The translations under genes and the position numbers were made by a program. Source: Acidobacteriota bacterium (GTDB taxonomy: Bacteria > Acidobacteriota > Vicinamibacteria > Marinacidobacterales > Marinacidobacteraceae). From it: a stretch of 64,000 nucleotides of DNA. This document shows, in pieces, positions 27,190 through 35,641 of this stretch. Numbering within the stretch: position 1 is the stretch's first letter; each line of letters begins with the position of its first letter. Where the stretch lies: contig JAJEFG010000093.1 of assembly GCA_022820545.1 (NCBI GenBank), forward strand, positions 17,355 to 81,354, written 5' to 3'. Below the pieces are notes generated by a model. It did no database searches. It worked only from the letters and a program-made list of their open reading frames with translations, and had not been told where the DNA came from.

Positions 27190-28680
27190 TCAGGACTCTC
27201 CCGGGCCTGGATCGAGCGCTCGTTCGAGCGCCGCCCGGGCCTCGCGGGCATCCGCTTTCCCGCGGAGTTCGCGCATCAACTGCCCCACGAAGAAGCCGAT
27301 CACCTTCTTCTTGCCCGCCCGGTAGGCGTCCCGGTCGGCCGGGCGCCGGGCGACGAGGCGGGCGGCGATCTCGTCCAGGCGAGACCCGCCCGCGAGGTCC
27401 GCGAATCCGAGCTCGGCCGTGAGTTCGCGGGCGGTGCGTCCGGTGTCGCACATCGCCTGGAAGACCTCCCGCGCGGCGTTTCGCGGCAGCTCCTTCGCGG
27501 CGAGCAGATGCACCAGCTCGCCGAGCCGCTCCGGAGGCGCCGCGAGCCGTCCGTCGTGCTTTTCCCGGGATGCGACCTCGGTAGTGATCCAGCCGGCGGC
27601 CGCGGCCGCCGCGTCGACGACCGGAGAACCGGCGCCCGCCGCCGCGGCTACCGTCGCCTCGTAGTAGTCCGCCAGGTCGCGGCGCGCGGCGATCCGTTCG
27701 GCCTGGTCGGCGGCGATGCCGTGTTCGCTCCGGTAACGGGCGGCGCGGGCGTCCGGGAATTCGGGAAGCGCGCCGCGCGCTGCCTCGAGCAGTCCTTCGG
27801 GAAGCCGCAGCGGGGGAAGGTCGGGATCGGGGAAGTAGCGGTAGTCCTCGGCTTCCTCCTTGCTCCGCATGGGCTCGGTCACCCCGTGCGCCTCGTCGTA
27901 GAGGCGCGTTTCCTGGACGACCTTCCCTCCGCCGGCCAGGACTGCGCGCTGACGCTGCTCCTCGTATTCGAGCGCCCGCTGGAGGAACCGGAACGAGTTC
28001 AGGTTCTTCAGCTCCACCTTGACCCCGTAGTCGAGGTCGCCCCGGCGCCGGACCGAGACGTTGCCGTCCATGCGCAGGTTGCCCTTCTCCATGTCGGCAT
28101 CGGACACCCCGCAGTAGACGATCCGGCTCCTGAGCTCCCGGGCGTAGGCGACCGCCTCGGCGGCCGAACGCATGTCCGGGTCGCTCACGATCTCGATGAG
28201 CGGCACGCCGGCGCGGTTGAAGTCCACGCCGCTTCGCCTGTCGGATCCCGGGAACCCGTCGTGAACCAGCTTGCCGGCGTCCTCCTCGATCTGGATCCGG
28301 TTGATCCCGACGTTGCGGTCCACCGCCGCCCCGTCCCCCTCACCGTCCAGCCGGACCTGGACGGCCCCCGCCTCCGCCAGCGGAAACTCGTACTGGGTGA
28401 TCTGGTAGCCCTTGGGGAGATCGGGATAGAAGTAGTGCTTCCGCTCGAAGACCGACTCCTCGTTGATCTCGCAGTCGAGGGCGAGTCCCGCGAGCACCGC
28501 GAGTTCCACCGCCCTCCGGTTGGGCACCGGGAGCGCTCCCGGGAGGCCGTAGCACACCGGACAGAGGTGCGTGTTCGGGGGTGAGCCGAACTCGTTCCGG
28601 CAGCCGCAGAAGAGCTTCGTCCGGGTATCGAGCTGGACGTGTACCTCGAGCCCGATGACGGTCTCGAAAGGGTCGGTCAC
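27190..28680 (-). CDS. gatB: Asp-tRNA(Asn)/Glu-tRNA(Gln) amidotransferase subunit B
   Basis: Subunit of GatCAB that phosphorylates and amidates mischarged Glu-tRNA-Gln or Asp-tRNA-Asn, 496 aa, GTG start. The cradle domain is complete: IGLEVHVQLDTRTKLFCGC, zinc cysteines C25, C27, C40 and C43 (HLCPVCYGLPG), KHYFYPDLPKGYQITQYE and GVDFNRAGVPLIEIVSDPD. The helical and YqeY-like tail that binds tRNA ends at LERALDP. gatA and gatC are not in the window, so the complex is split in the genome. It follows the acyl-CoA ligase gene by 19 bases. Confidence 0.97.
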   Translation of the reverse strand: MTDPFETVIGLEVHVQLDTRTKLFCGCRNEFGSPPNTHLCPVCYGLPGALPVPNRRAVELAVLAGLALDCEINEESVFERKHYFYPDLPKGYQITQYEFPLAEAGAVQVRLDGEGDGAAVDRNVGINRIQIEEDAGKLVHDGFPGSDRRSGVDFNRAGVPLIEIVSDPDMRSAAEAVAYARELRSRIVYCGVSDADMEKGNLRMDGNVSVRRRGDLDYGVKVELKNLNSFRFLQRALEYEEQRQRAVLAGGGKVVQETRLYDEAHGVTEPMRSKEEAEDYRYFPDPDLPPLRLPEGLLEAARGALPEFPDARAARYRSEHGIAADQAERIAARRDLADYYEATVAAAAGAGSPVVDAAAAAAGWITTEVASREKHDGRLAAPPERLGELVHLLAAKELPRNAAREVFQAMCDTGRTARELTAELGFADLAGGSRLDEIAARLVARRPADRDAYRAGKKKVIGFFVGQLMRELRGKADAREARAALERALDPGPGES

Positions 28681-28699
28681 CGGGCCCGGGGCGGAACCG

Positions 28700-30484
28700 T
28701 CAGCCGTACAGGGATTCGATGAGGTCGGCGTACCGCTCCGCCACCACCCGGCGCTTCACCTTCATGGTGGGTGTCAACTCCCCGCTTTCGATCGTGAAGG
28801 CCGCCGTCACCACGGCGATCTTCTTGACCTGCTCGAAGGACGCGAGTCCCTCGCTCAGCCGGCTGATCTCGGCCATGAGATGCGCCTGGACGCGTTCGTC
28901 GGCGGCCATCGCTTCAGGGCCGTCGGCCGATACTCCTTCTCCCTCGCACCAACGGCCGAGTTGCTCGAAGTCCGGCGCGACCAGCGCCGAGAGGTAGGGC
29001 TTGCCGTCCCCGACCATCACCAGTTCGGCGATGTAGACGCTCGACTTGAGAGTTCCCTCGATCGGCTGCGGCGCGACGTTCTTGCCGCCGGCGGTGACCA
29101 GCAGATCCTTCTTCCGGTCCGTGATCCGCAGGAACCCGTCCTCGTCGAACGCCCCGACGTCGCCGGTGTGGAACCAGCCGTCCACGATCGCCTCGTTCGT
29201 AGCCGCCTCGTTGCCGAAGTAGCCCTTCATCACGTTGTGGCCGCGGCAGAGGATCTCTCCATCGTCGGCGATCTTCACGTCCACGCCCCGAATGGGAATC
29301 CCCACCGTTCCGAACCGGAAGCGGTCCCGGCGATTCACGGTGATGACGGGAGAGGTTTCCGTCAGGCCGTAGCCCTCGATCACGACCCAGCCCGCCGCCA
29401 GGAAGAACTCGGCGACGTCCCGGGGAAGGGCGGCCCCGCCGGAAACGAAGAGCTCCATCCGGCCACCCATCCGGGCGTGCAGCTTGCTGAAGACCAGCTT
29501 CGTCGCCAGTCCGTACTTGAACTTCAGGCCCGCCGGCACCGAGGTGCCGTCCTGGCGGTGCTTGCCCACCGCGTACCCGACCGAGAACGCCCAGTTGAAG
29601 ATCTTCTGCTTCAGGGGGCTGCCGGCGGCCGCCGACTCGAGGACCTTGTCCCGCATCTTCTCGTAGAAGCGCGGCACGCACGCCATCACCGTGGGATGGA
29701 CTTCCCCGATGTTCTGCACCAGCGTGTCCATGCTCTCGGCGATCGCGATCGTGACGCCGGCGTGCGGATACAGGTAGTGCGCCACCATGCGGGCGAACAC
29801 GTGGCTGTACGGCAGCACGGAGATCGCGCGGTCTTCCGGAGTCAGCGTCAGCGCTTCGTGGGACGCGAGGGTGTTCTGCACCAGGTTCGCCTGGGTGAGC
29901 ATCACCCCCTTCGGGTTCCCGGTGGTTCCCGAGGTGTAGATGATGGTGGCGACGTCGTCACCGGAAACCGCCGCCGCGAGGCGCTCGGCCCCGCCGGAAT
30001 CCACCGCGCGCGAACTCTTGCCGGCGTCGGTCACCCTCGACCACGACTGACCCCCCGAACCGTCCACCGGCGCGTCGAGCGTGAAGACCATCTCGACGCT
30101 CGACAGCGAGTCGCGGACTGCCGCGATCTTGGCCTGCTGCTCCGCGGAGGAGGCGATCACCACCCGCGCACCCGAGTCCTGGATGATGTAGGCGGCCTGC
30201 TGCGCGGTGAGCGTGGGATAGATCGGCACCGTCACGGCGCCCAGGATCTGGAGTCCCGCCTCGATGGTGAACCATTCCAGGCGGTTCTCCGAAAGAAGCA
30301 CCACCCGGTCTCCCTTCTGCACTCCGCGGAGCGACAGACCGACCGCCGCATCCCGCGCGGCGTCGAGCCAGCCCGCGGACGAGAGCTTCTTCCACTCCCC
30401 TCCCTCCTTGTGGAGGATGGCGTCGTCCTTGTTGTGCCGCGCACAGGCGGCGGCGAAAAGCTGGTTCAGGGTCTGCGCTTCCAT
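28700..30484 (-). CDS. Long-chain acyl-CoA synthetase (AMP-forming)
   Basis: Activates fatty acids to acyl-CoA through an acyl-adenylate; membrane-associated, 594 aa. ATG 30484 is favoured because GGAGGT lies just upstream; an in-frame GTG three codons earlier is part of that signal. Motifs: P-loop IIYTSGTTGNPKGVML, VEGYGLTETSP-type A5 (here VIEGYGLTETSPVI), GWFHTGDVG, and the A8 hinge ITDRKKDLLVTAGGKNVAP. The overall plan is that of the eukaryotic-like COG1022 group rather than E. coli FadD. First gene of the minus-strand operon with gatB, udk, mqnD and the barrel gene. A TAAGAT -10-like element lies 21 bases upstream. Confidence 0.93.
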   Translation of the reverse strand: MEAQTLNQLFAAACARHNKDDAILHKEGGEWKKLSSAGWLDAARDAAVGLSLRGVQKGDRVVLLSENRLEWFTIEAGLQILGAVTVPIYPTLTAQQAAYIIQDSGARVVIASSAEQQAKIAAVRDSLSSVEMVFTLDAPVDGSGGQSWSRVTDAGKSSRAVDSGGAERLAAAVSGDDVATIIYTSGTTGNPKGVMLTQANLVQNTLASHEALTLTPEDRAISVLPYSHVFARMVAHYLYPHAGVTIAIAESMDTLVQNIGEVHPTVMACVPRFYEKMRDKVLESAAAGSPLKQKIFNWAFSVGYAVGKHRQDGTSVPAGLKFKYGLATKLVFSKLHARMGGRMELFVSGGAALPRDVAEFFLAAGWVVIEGYGLTETSPVITVNRRDRFRFGTVGIPIRGVDVKIADDGEILCRGHNVMKGYFGNEAATNEAIVDGWFHTGDVGAFDEDGFLRITDRKKDLLVTAGGKNVAPQPIEGTLKSSVYIAELVMVGDGKPYLSALVAPDFEQLGRWCEGEGVSADGPEAMAADERVQAHLMAEISRLSEGLASFEQVKKIAVVTAAFTIESGELTPTMKVKRRVVAERYADLIESLYG

Positions 30485-30523
30485 CGGGAGCACCTCCGGC
30501 CAGTGATCTTACGCAAGTGGCGT

Positions 30524-30654
30524 CGGAGCGCCGGCCTCCGGCCGGCATCGACCGCCGGGAGGCGGTCGAAACCGCACCCGGTACCCGGCCTGACGGCGCA
30601 CCCGGCCGGGACCGCCGGTCTTCAGACCGGCACGCGCGGCGCTCCGCGCCGCGC
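30524..30654. repeat. Composite of four intergenic hairpins
   Basis: 30524-30550 repeats the first 27 bases of the 7965/8044 unit. It is followed by ACCGCC/GGCGGT, then GCCGGTCTTCAGACCGGC (30614-30631) and GCGCGGCGC/GCGCCGCGC (30634-30654). The block lies between two divergent genes (acyl-CoA ligase and LysE). Confidence 0.85.
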
Positions 30655-30723
30655 ACGGCGCAGCGCCCCTCCGCCTGACGACGATCCGGCTCGCAACACC
30701 GATACTCCCCGGGCGTACCCCCC

Positions 30724-31323
30724 ATGCCTGACCTGATCCTCCCCGTCGCGCTCTTCGCGTTCTCCATGTCGATCACCCCGGGACCCAACAACGTCATGGT
30801 CACCGCGTCGGGGGCGAACTTCGGATACCGGCGGACCATCCCGCATCTCCTGGGCATCGGCCTCGGGTATCCGGCGATGGTGGCCGGGGTCGGGTTCGGC
30901 CTCGGGGGTGTCTTCGAGGCCGTCCCTGCGGTGCACGTCGTCCTCAGGTACGTGGGCTCCGGCGCCATCCTCTGGATGGCCTGGAGGATCGCCACCGCCA
31001 GCGGGACGAGCGGGGCGACGGACCGGCCCGGACGCCCGTTCACCTTCCTGCAGGCCGCCGCCTTCCAGTGGGTCAACCCCAAAGGGTGGGTGGTCGCGAT
31101 CAGCGCGATCAGCGCCTTCACGACCGTCGAGGGAGACCTCTTCTTCGAAGTGGGTGCGATCACCTTGAGCTTCGTCTCTGTGAACTACGCGTGCGCTTCG
31201 GTCTGGACCCTCTTCGGCGTCGGGATCGGGCGGCTCCTGAACCGCGGCGGCTGGCTCCGGACCTTCAACGTCGCGATGGGCCTGCTGCTCGTCGCCGCCA
31301 TCGCGCCCCTCTTTATCGACTGA
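30724..31323 (+). CDS. LysE/RhtB family amino-acid exporter
   Basis: Inner-membrane exporter of 199 aa with five to six helices. The N-terminal signature FSMSITPGPNNVMVTASGA, the helix GIGLGYPAMVAGVGFGLG and the central QAAAFQWVNPKGWVVAISA are diagnostic. Members export lysine, homoserine, threonine or other small amino acids. The substrate here is unknown. It is a single gene flanked by hairpin repeats upstream and accD downstream. Confidence 0.92.
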   Translation: MPDLILPVALFAFSMSITPGPNNVMVTASGANFGYRRTIPHLLGIGLGYPAMVAGVGFGLGGVFEAVPAVHVVLRYVGSGAILWMAWRIATASGTSGATDRPGRPFTFLQAAAFQWVNPKGWVVAISAISAFTTVEGDLFFEVGAITLSFVSVNYACASVWTLFGVGIGRLLNRGGWLRTFNVAMGLLLVAAIAPLFID

Positions 31324-31419
31324 ACCCGCGGAAAGTTCGCCCGGAAACACGGAGATCGCGGGCGCCGGCACCCGCCGGGGAACGCCCCCTCCCGTCAGGC
31401 CGCGACGCGCCCCCTCTGT

Positions 31420-31425
31420 TAGGAT
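31420..31425 (+). promoter_or_regulatory. Possible -10 element of accD
   Basis: TAGGAT, the same hexamer as before the TrmJ-like gene, lies 11 bases before the accD ATG. No convincing -35 is seen. If real, the accD message is nearly leaderless; no Shine-Dalgarno is present. Confidence 0.35.
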
Positions 31426-31436
31426 GCCCGGCTCAT

Positions 31437-32372
31437 ATGTCCACCTCGGAAGGGCGCGGGAATCCCGGCGCCGGCGGAGACAGTCGCCCCGGGCCCCAGG
31501 TGCCCGAGGGCCTCTTCGTCCGCTGCGACGGGTGCTCGGAGATCGTCTACGGACGGGCCCTTCGGGAGAACCTCGAAGTCTGCCCGCGCTGCGACTTCCA
31601 CATGCGGCTCGGGGCGCGCGAGCGCATCGAGATGCTGGTTGACGAGGGGGTCTACCGGGAGATTTCCGAGAGCCTCCGCTCCAACGACCCGCTCCGCTTC
31701 CGCGACCGGGTGGACTATTCCGACCGGCTCCGGAAGGGCGCGGAGAAAACCGGCCTCGACGACGCCGTCATCGTGGTGCGCGCCGAGATCGAGCGCACGC
31801 CGGTGGTCCTCGCCGTCATGGAGTACGCCTTCATCGGCGGCAGCATGGGCGTCGTGGTGGGCGAGCAGATCACCCGCGCGGTGGAAGCGGCCTGCGAGGC
31901 CCGGATCCCGCTGATCGTGGTCTCCTGTTCGGGCGGCGCCCGGATGCAGGAGGGCGCCCTCTCGCTGATGCAGATGGCCAAGATCTCGTCGGCGCTCGCC
32001 GTGCTCGACGATGCGGGTCTCCCCTACATCTCCTTGCTCACCCATCCGACCACCGGGGGCGTCACGGCCAGCTACGCCATGCTCGGCGACATGAACCTTG
32101 CCGAGCCCGGAGCCCTGATCGGCTTCGCCGGTCCCCGCGTGATCCAGCAGACGATCCGCGGCGAACTGCCGCCCGGCTTCCAGCGGTCCGAATTCCTGCT
32201 CCGCCACGGGATGCTCGACCGGGTGGTCCACCGCCGGGACCTCCGGGGTGCGTTGGGCAGTTTCCTGCGATTCATGTACGAACCCGCCGAAGCCGCGGCT
32301 TCGGTGGAGAAGGACGCCGCCGCCACGGTGCAGACCGCACCGGAGCCGGCGCGGGTCCGCACCGTCCGGTAG
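31437..32372 (+). CDS. accD: Acetyl-CoA carboxylase carboxyltransferase subunit beta
   Basis: Transfers the carboxyl group from biotin to acetyl-CoA in fatty-acid synthesis, 311 aa. The start is ATG 31437; the frame is open far upstream through the LysE gene, but the family sequence begins here. The four-cysteine zinc ribbon is C30, C33, C49 and C52 (VRCDGC ... EVCPRC). Crotonase-fold motifs are FIGGSMGVVVGEQITRA, VSCSGGARMQEGALSLMQM, LTHPTTGGVTASYAMLGD and IGFAGPRVIQQTI. It is followed by folC after 27 bases, the widespread accD-folC order. accA is not in the window. Confidence 0.96.
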   Translation: MSTSEGRGNPGAGGDSRPGPQVPEGLFVRCDGCSEIVYGRALRENLEVCPRCDFHMRLGARERIEMLVDEGVYREISESLRSNDPLRFRDRVDYSDRLRKGAEKTGLDDAVIVVRAEIERTPVVLAVMEYAFIGGSMGVVVGEQITRAVEAACEARIPLIVVSCSGGARMQEGALSLMQMAKISSALAVLDDAGLPYISLLTHPTTGGVTASYAMLGDMNLAEPGALIGFAGPRVIQQTIRGELPPGFQRSEFLLRHGMLDRVVHRRDLRGALGSFLRFMYEPAEAAASVEKDAAATVQTAPEPARVRTVR

Positions 32373-32399
32373 AGCCGGCGGTCCCTCCGCTTCACTTCC

Positions 32400-33806
32400 A
32401 TGAGGTACGAGGAGGCGCTCGCTTTCCTGAAGAGCCGCGAGCAGTTCCACGTCAAGGTGGGGACCCGGAACATCCGACTGCTCGCCCGGGCGCTCGGCCA
32501 CCCCGAGCACCGGTTCCCGTCGGTGGTGGTCGCGGGAACGAACGGGAAGGGCTCGACCGTGGCCATCCTGGACTCGATCCTCCGGGCCCACGGGCTTCGA
32601 ACCGGGCGCTTCACCTCGCCCCATCTCGTTTCCATCGGCGAACGCGTTCTGGTGAACGGCCGCCAGCTTCCGGAGGACGAATTCGCCGGCCTGATCGGCG
32701 ATATCGCCAGCGCGGCCGAGCGTCTGCCGCCGGATCAGCAGCCGTCGTTCTTCGAGACCATCACCGGCGCCGCCTTCCTTGCCTTCGCCCGGCACGAGGT
32801 CGACGCGGCGGTCTTCGAGGTGGGGATGGGCGGCCGCTGGGACGCCACGACCGCGACCGACGCGCCGCTCGGACTCGTAACCCGCATCGCCCTGGATCAC
32901 GAGCGCTATCTGGGCCGGACGGTGCGCGAGATCGCCGGGGAGAAGGGAGCGGTGGCGCGGCCGGGGGGAGAGTTGCTGATCGCCCGGCAGGATTCCGAAG
33001 CCGCCGAGGTCCTCGCGGCCAGCGCCCGGGACCGCGGCGCCCGTTTCCGGGACGTGGCCCGGGAAACGACCCTCGATTGCACGGTCCACCGGACGGGCGC
33101 CGCCGGGGTTCTTTCGACCCCCGTAGCGACCTACGACGACCTCTGGTTGCCGCTTCCCGGCAGACATCAACTGGACAACCTGGCGCTCGCGGTCCGCGGA
33201 GCGGAGCGGCTCTTCGCGCGGGAAAGGCTCGGAACTCTCGACCCGGTCCGGGTCCGCCAGGGCGTCTCGGCGGTCCGGTGGCCGGGACGGCTGGAATGGC
33301 TGTCCGCCGACAACGGCCGTCCGCGATTTCTCCTCGACGCCGCCCACAATCCGAGCGGTGCCGAACGACTCTCGGAGTACCTGGACACCCTGGGCACGAA
33401 CGGGCGGCGGGTACTGGTCTTCGGGGCCAGTCGCGACAAGCGGGTCGAGGAAATGCTGGCGCCGCTGGCGCCGCACTTCGAGCGGGTCTTGCTGACCGCC
33501 GCGGCGACCCGGCGCGCGCTCCCCACTGCCGACCTGAAGGACAGCGCGGAGCGGGTGTTTGCCGGAAACGGCGCCCACGCGGAAACCGTCGAGGACGTTC
33601 CGCAGGCGCTCGCCAGGGCCTGCCGGCTCGCCGGCCGGAAGGGCGAGGTGGTGATCGCGGGCTCGATCTTCCTCCTCGGGGACGCACTTCGGCTGCTCCG
33701 CGAGGCGAAGGGCGACCACCTCGATCAGGAAGTGATCGAGATGCCGTTGCTCCCGCCGGGACCTGCGGGCCGGACGAGCGCCGAGCGGCGATCTTCCGCC
33801 GCCTGA
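32400..33806 (+). CDS. folC: Folylpolyglutamate synthase / dihydrofolate synthase
   Basis: Mur-ligase-fold enzyme, 468 aa, that adds glutamate to dihydropteroate and to folates. Motifs: P-loop VVAGTNGKGSTVAIL, FTSPHLVSIGERVLVNG, VFEVGMGGRWDATTATDAP, and the C-terminal FLLDAAHNPSGAERL and VFGASRDKRVEEML. The lysine in the TRIALDHERYLG region and the Omega loop look complete. The C-terminus carries about 35 extra low-complexity residues (PPGPAGRTSAERRSSAA). Operonic with accD before it and proS after it. Confidence 0.94.
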   Translation: MRYEEALAFLKSREQFHVKVGTRNIRLLARALGHPEHRFPSVVVAGTNGKGSTVAILDSILRAHGLRTGRFTSPHLVSIGERVLVNGRQLPEDEFAGLIGDIASAAERLPPDQQPSFFETITGAAFLAFARHEVDAAVFEVGMGGRWDATTATDAPLGLVTRIALDHERYLGRTVREIAGEKGAVARPGGELLIARQDSEAAEVLAASARDRGARFRDVARETTLDCTVHRTGAAGVLSTPVATYDDLWLPLPGRHQLDNLALAVRGAERLFARERLGTLDPVRVRQGVSAVRWPGRLEWLSADNGRPRFLLDAAHNPSGAERLSEYLDTLGTNGRRVLVFGASRDKRVEEMLAPLAPHFERVLLTAAATRRALPTADLKDSAERVFAGNGAHAETVEDVPQALARACRLAGRKGEVVIAGSIFLLGDALRLLREAKGDHLDQEVIEMPLLPPGPAGRTSAERRSSAA

Positions 33807-33855
33807 GACGCGGGGCGACCATTCGGGTCGTCAGTACACTCCGCCCCGCTTCCCG

Positions 33856-35622
33856 ATGCGACTCTCCCACCACTTCGGTCTCACCCTGCGCGAGGCCCCC
33901 GCCGGCATCGAGGCCGAGAGCCATCGGCTGCTGCTCCGCGCCGGCTTCATCCGGCAGCTCGGCCAGGGTCTTTACTCCTACCTGCCGCTCGCGCACCGCT
34001 CGATCACCCGGATCGAGAACATCCTGCGGGAGGAAATGAACCGGATCGGCGGCCAGGAGATGACCATGCCGGTCGTCCATCCGGCCGAGATCTGGCGCCG
34101 GTCGGGACGCTACGACGCCGTCGGGCCGGAGATGGCGCGGTTCAAGGACCGCAAGAACAGCGACCTCGTCCTCGCCATGACCCACGAAGAGGTGGTGGCC
34201 GACCTCTGCCGCAGCGAGATCCGCTCCCACCGGCAGCTCCCGCAACTCGTCTACCACATCCAGACCAAGTTCCGGGACGATCCGCGGCCCCGGGCGGGAC
34301 TGATCCGGGTGCGCGAGTTCACCATGAAGGACTCCTACACCCTCGACCATGACGCCGGGGGGCTCGAGCGCCAGTACCGCGCCCACTACGAGGCGTATTT
34401 CCGTATCTTCTGGCGCTGCGGGCTGCCCACGATCGCCGTCGGCTCCGACGTGGGAATGATGGGCGGCAGCCAGGCGCACGAGTTCATGTACCTGACCCCG
34501 GTGGGCGAGGACACCCTGGTCCTCTGCGACGCCTGCGGCTACGCGGCGAATCGCCAGATCGCCCGCTTCGCCAAGACCCCGGCGGAGCCGGAGGAACCGC
34601 TGCCCCTCGAGCGGGTCGATACCCCGGGCGCCCGCACGATCGACGAACTCAGCGCGTTCCTGGAGATCCCGGCGGCCCGCACGGCGAAGGCGGTGTTCCT
34701 GACGGCGGGGCTCGACGGCGGCGCCCGGGAGGAGCTCGTGGTCGCGATCATCCGCGGCGACATGGACGTCAACGAAACCAAGCTCGCGAATGCCGTTGGC
34801 GCTTCCTGGCTCCGTCCCGCGGAGGACGAGGCGATCCTGGACGCCGGCGCCACGCCGGGATACGCCTCGCCGATCGGGCTCAGTTCGGGCACGGTGGTCG
34901 TCGATGACTCGATTCCCGCGTCACCGAACCTGGTGGCCGGCGCGAACGAGCGCGACGTTCACTTCCGGAACGTGAACGCGGGGCGGGACTACGACCCGGG
35001 GCTCGTCACCGATATCGCGGCAGCGGAGGATGGCCATTGCTGCGTCCGGTGCGGAAAGCCGCTCCGCACCTCGCGCGGCGTCGAGGTCGGCAACATCTTC
35101 CAGCTCGGGACCCGCTACGGAGACGCCGCCGGCGCCCGCTTCCTCGACGACGAGGGCGCCGAGCGCCCCATCTGGATGGGCTCCTACGGCATCGGCTCGG
35201 GCCGGCTCCTCGCCTGCGTGGCGGAGGAGCACCACGACGGGAACGGCCTCCGCTGGCCGATGAGCGTTTCCCCGTACGACGTGCACCTGATTCCGCTGGC
35301 CGGACGCGCGGCCGAGGACGAGGCGGGTCCGGCGGCGGAGCGCCTGCACGACGAACTTCAGGACGCCGGGCTCGAAGTCCTGCTCGACGACCGTGACGAG
35401 CGGGCGGGTGTCAAGTTCGCGGACGCCGACCTCATCGGCATCCCCCTGCGGGTCGTGATCTCGGGGCGCTCGCTCAGCCGCGGCGGAGCGGAGGTCCGCA
35501 TCCGGGGTGAGGACGCGTCCGAGATCGTGCCGCTCCCGAGCCTCGCCGAGGCCCTCACGGCGCGCCGGACGGCACTCCTGGACCGCATCGAGGAAGCCGT
35601 CCGGGTCCCCGAGTTCGGCTGA
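33856..35622 (+). CDS. proS: Prolyl-tRNA synthetase (bacterial type with editing domain)
   Basis: Class II synthetase charging tRNA-Pro, 588 aa. Motif 1 lies around YLPLAHRSITRIENILREEM, motif 2 in RPRAGLIRVREFTMKDSY, and motif 3 in WMGSYGIGSGRLLACVAEE. Between motifs 2 and 3 is the bacterial YbaK-like insertion that clears Ala-tRNA-Pro (about residues 230-400, IDELSAFLEIPAARTAKAVF). The C-terminal anticodon domain starts at SPYDVHLIPLAG. A TACACT element 15 bases before the ATG may be a local promoter. Confidence 0.96.
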   Translation: MRLSHHFGLTLREAPAGIEAESHRLLLRAGFIRQLGQGLYSYLPLAHRSITRIENILREEMNRIGGQEMTMPVVHPAEIWRRSGRYDAVGPEMARFKDRKNSDLVLAMTHEEVVADLCRSEIRSHRQLPQLVYHIQTKFRDDPRPRAGLIRVREFTMKDSYTLDHDAGGLERQYRAHYEAYFRIFWRCGLPTIAVGSDVGMMGGSQAHEFMYLTPVGEDTLVLCDACGYAANRQIARFAKTPAEPEEPLPLERVDTPGARTIDELSAFLEIPAARTAKAVFLTAGLDGGAREELVVAIIRGDMDVNETKLANAVGASWLRPAEDEAILDAGATPGYASPIGLSSGTVVVDDSIPASPNLVAGANERDVHFRNVNAGRDYDPGLVTDIAAAEDGHCCVRCGKPLRTSRGVEVGNIFQLGTRYGDAAGARFLDDEGAERPIWMGSYGIGSGRLLACVAEEHHDGNGLRWPMSVSPYDVHLIPLAGRAAEDEAGPAAERLHDELQDAGLEVLLDDRDERAGVKFADADLIGIPLRVVISGRSLSRGGAEVRIRGEDASEIVPLPSLAEALTARRTALLDRIEEAVRVPEFG

Positions 35623-35641
35623 CGGGCGGGGGCGGAAGGCC

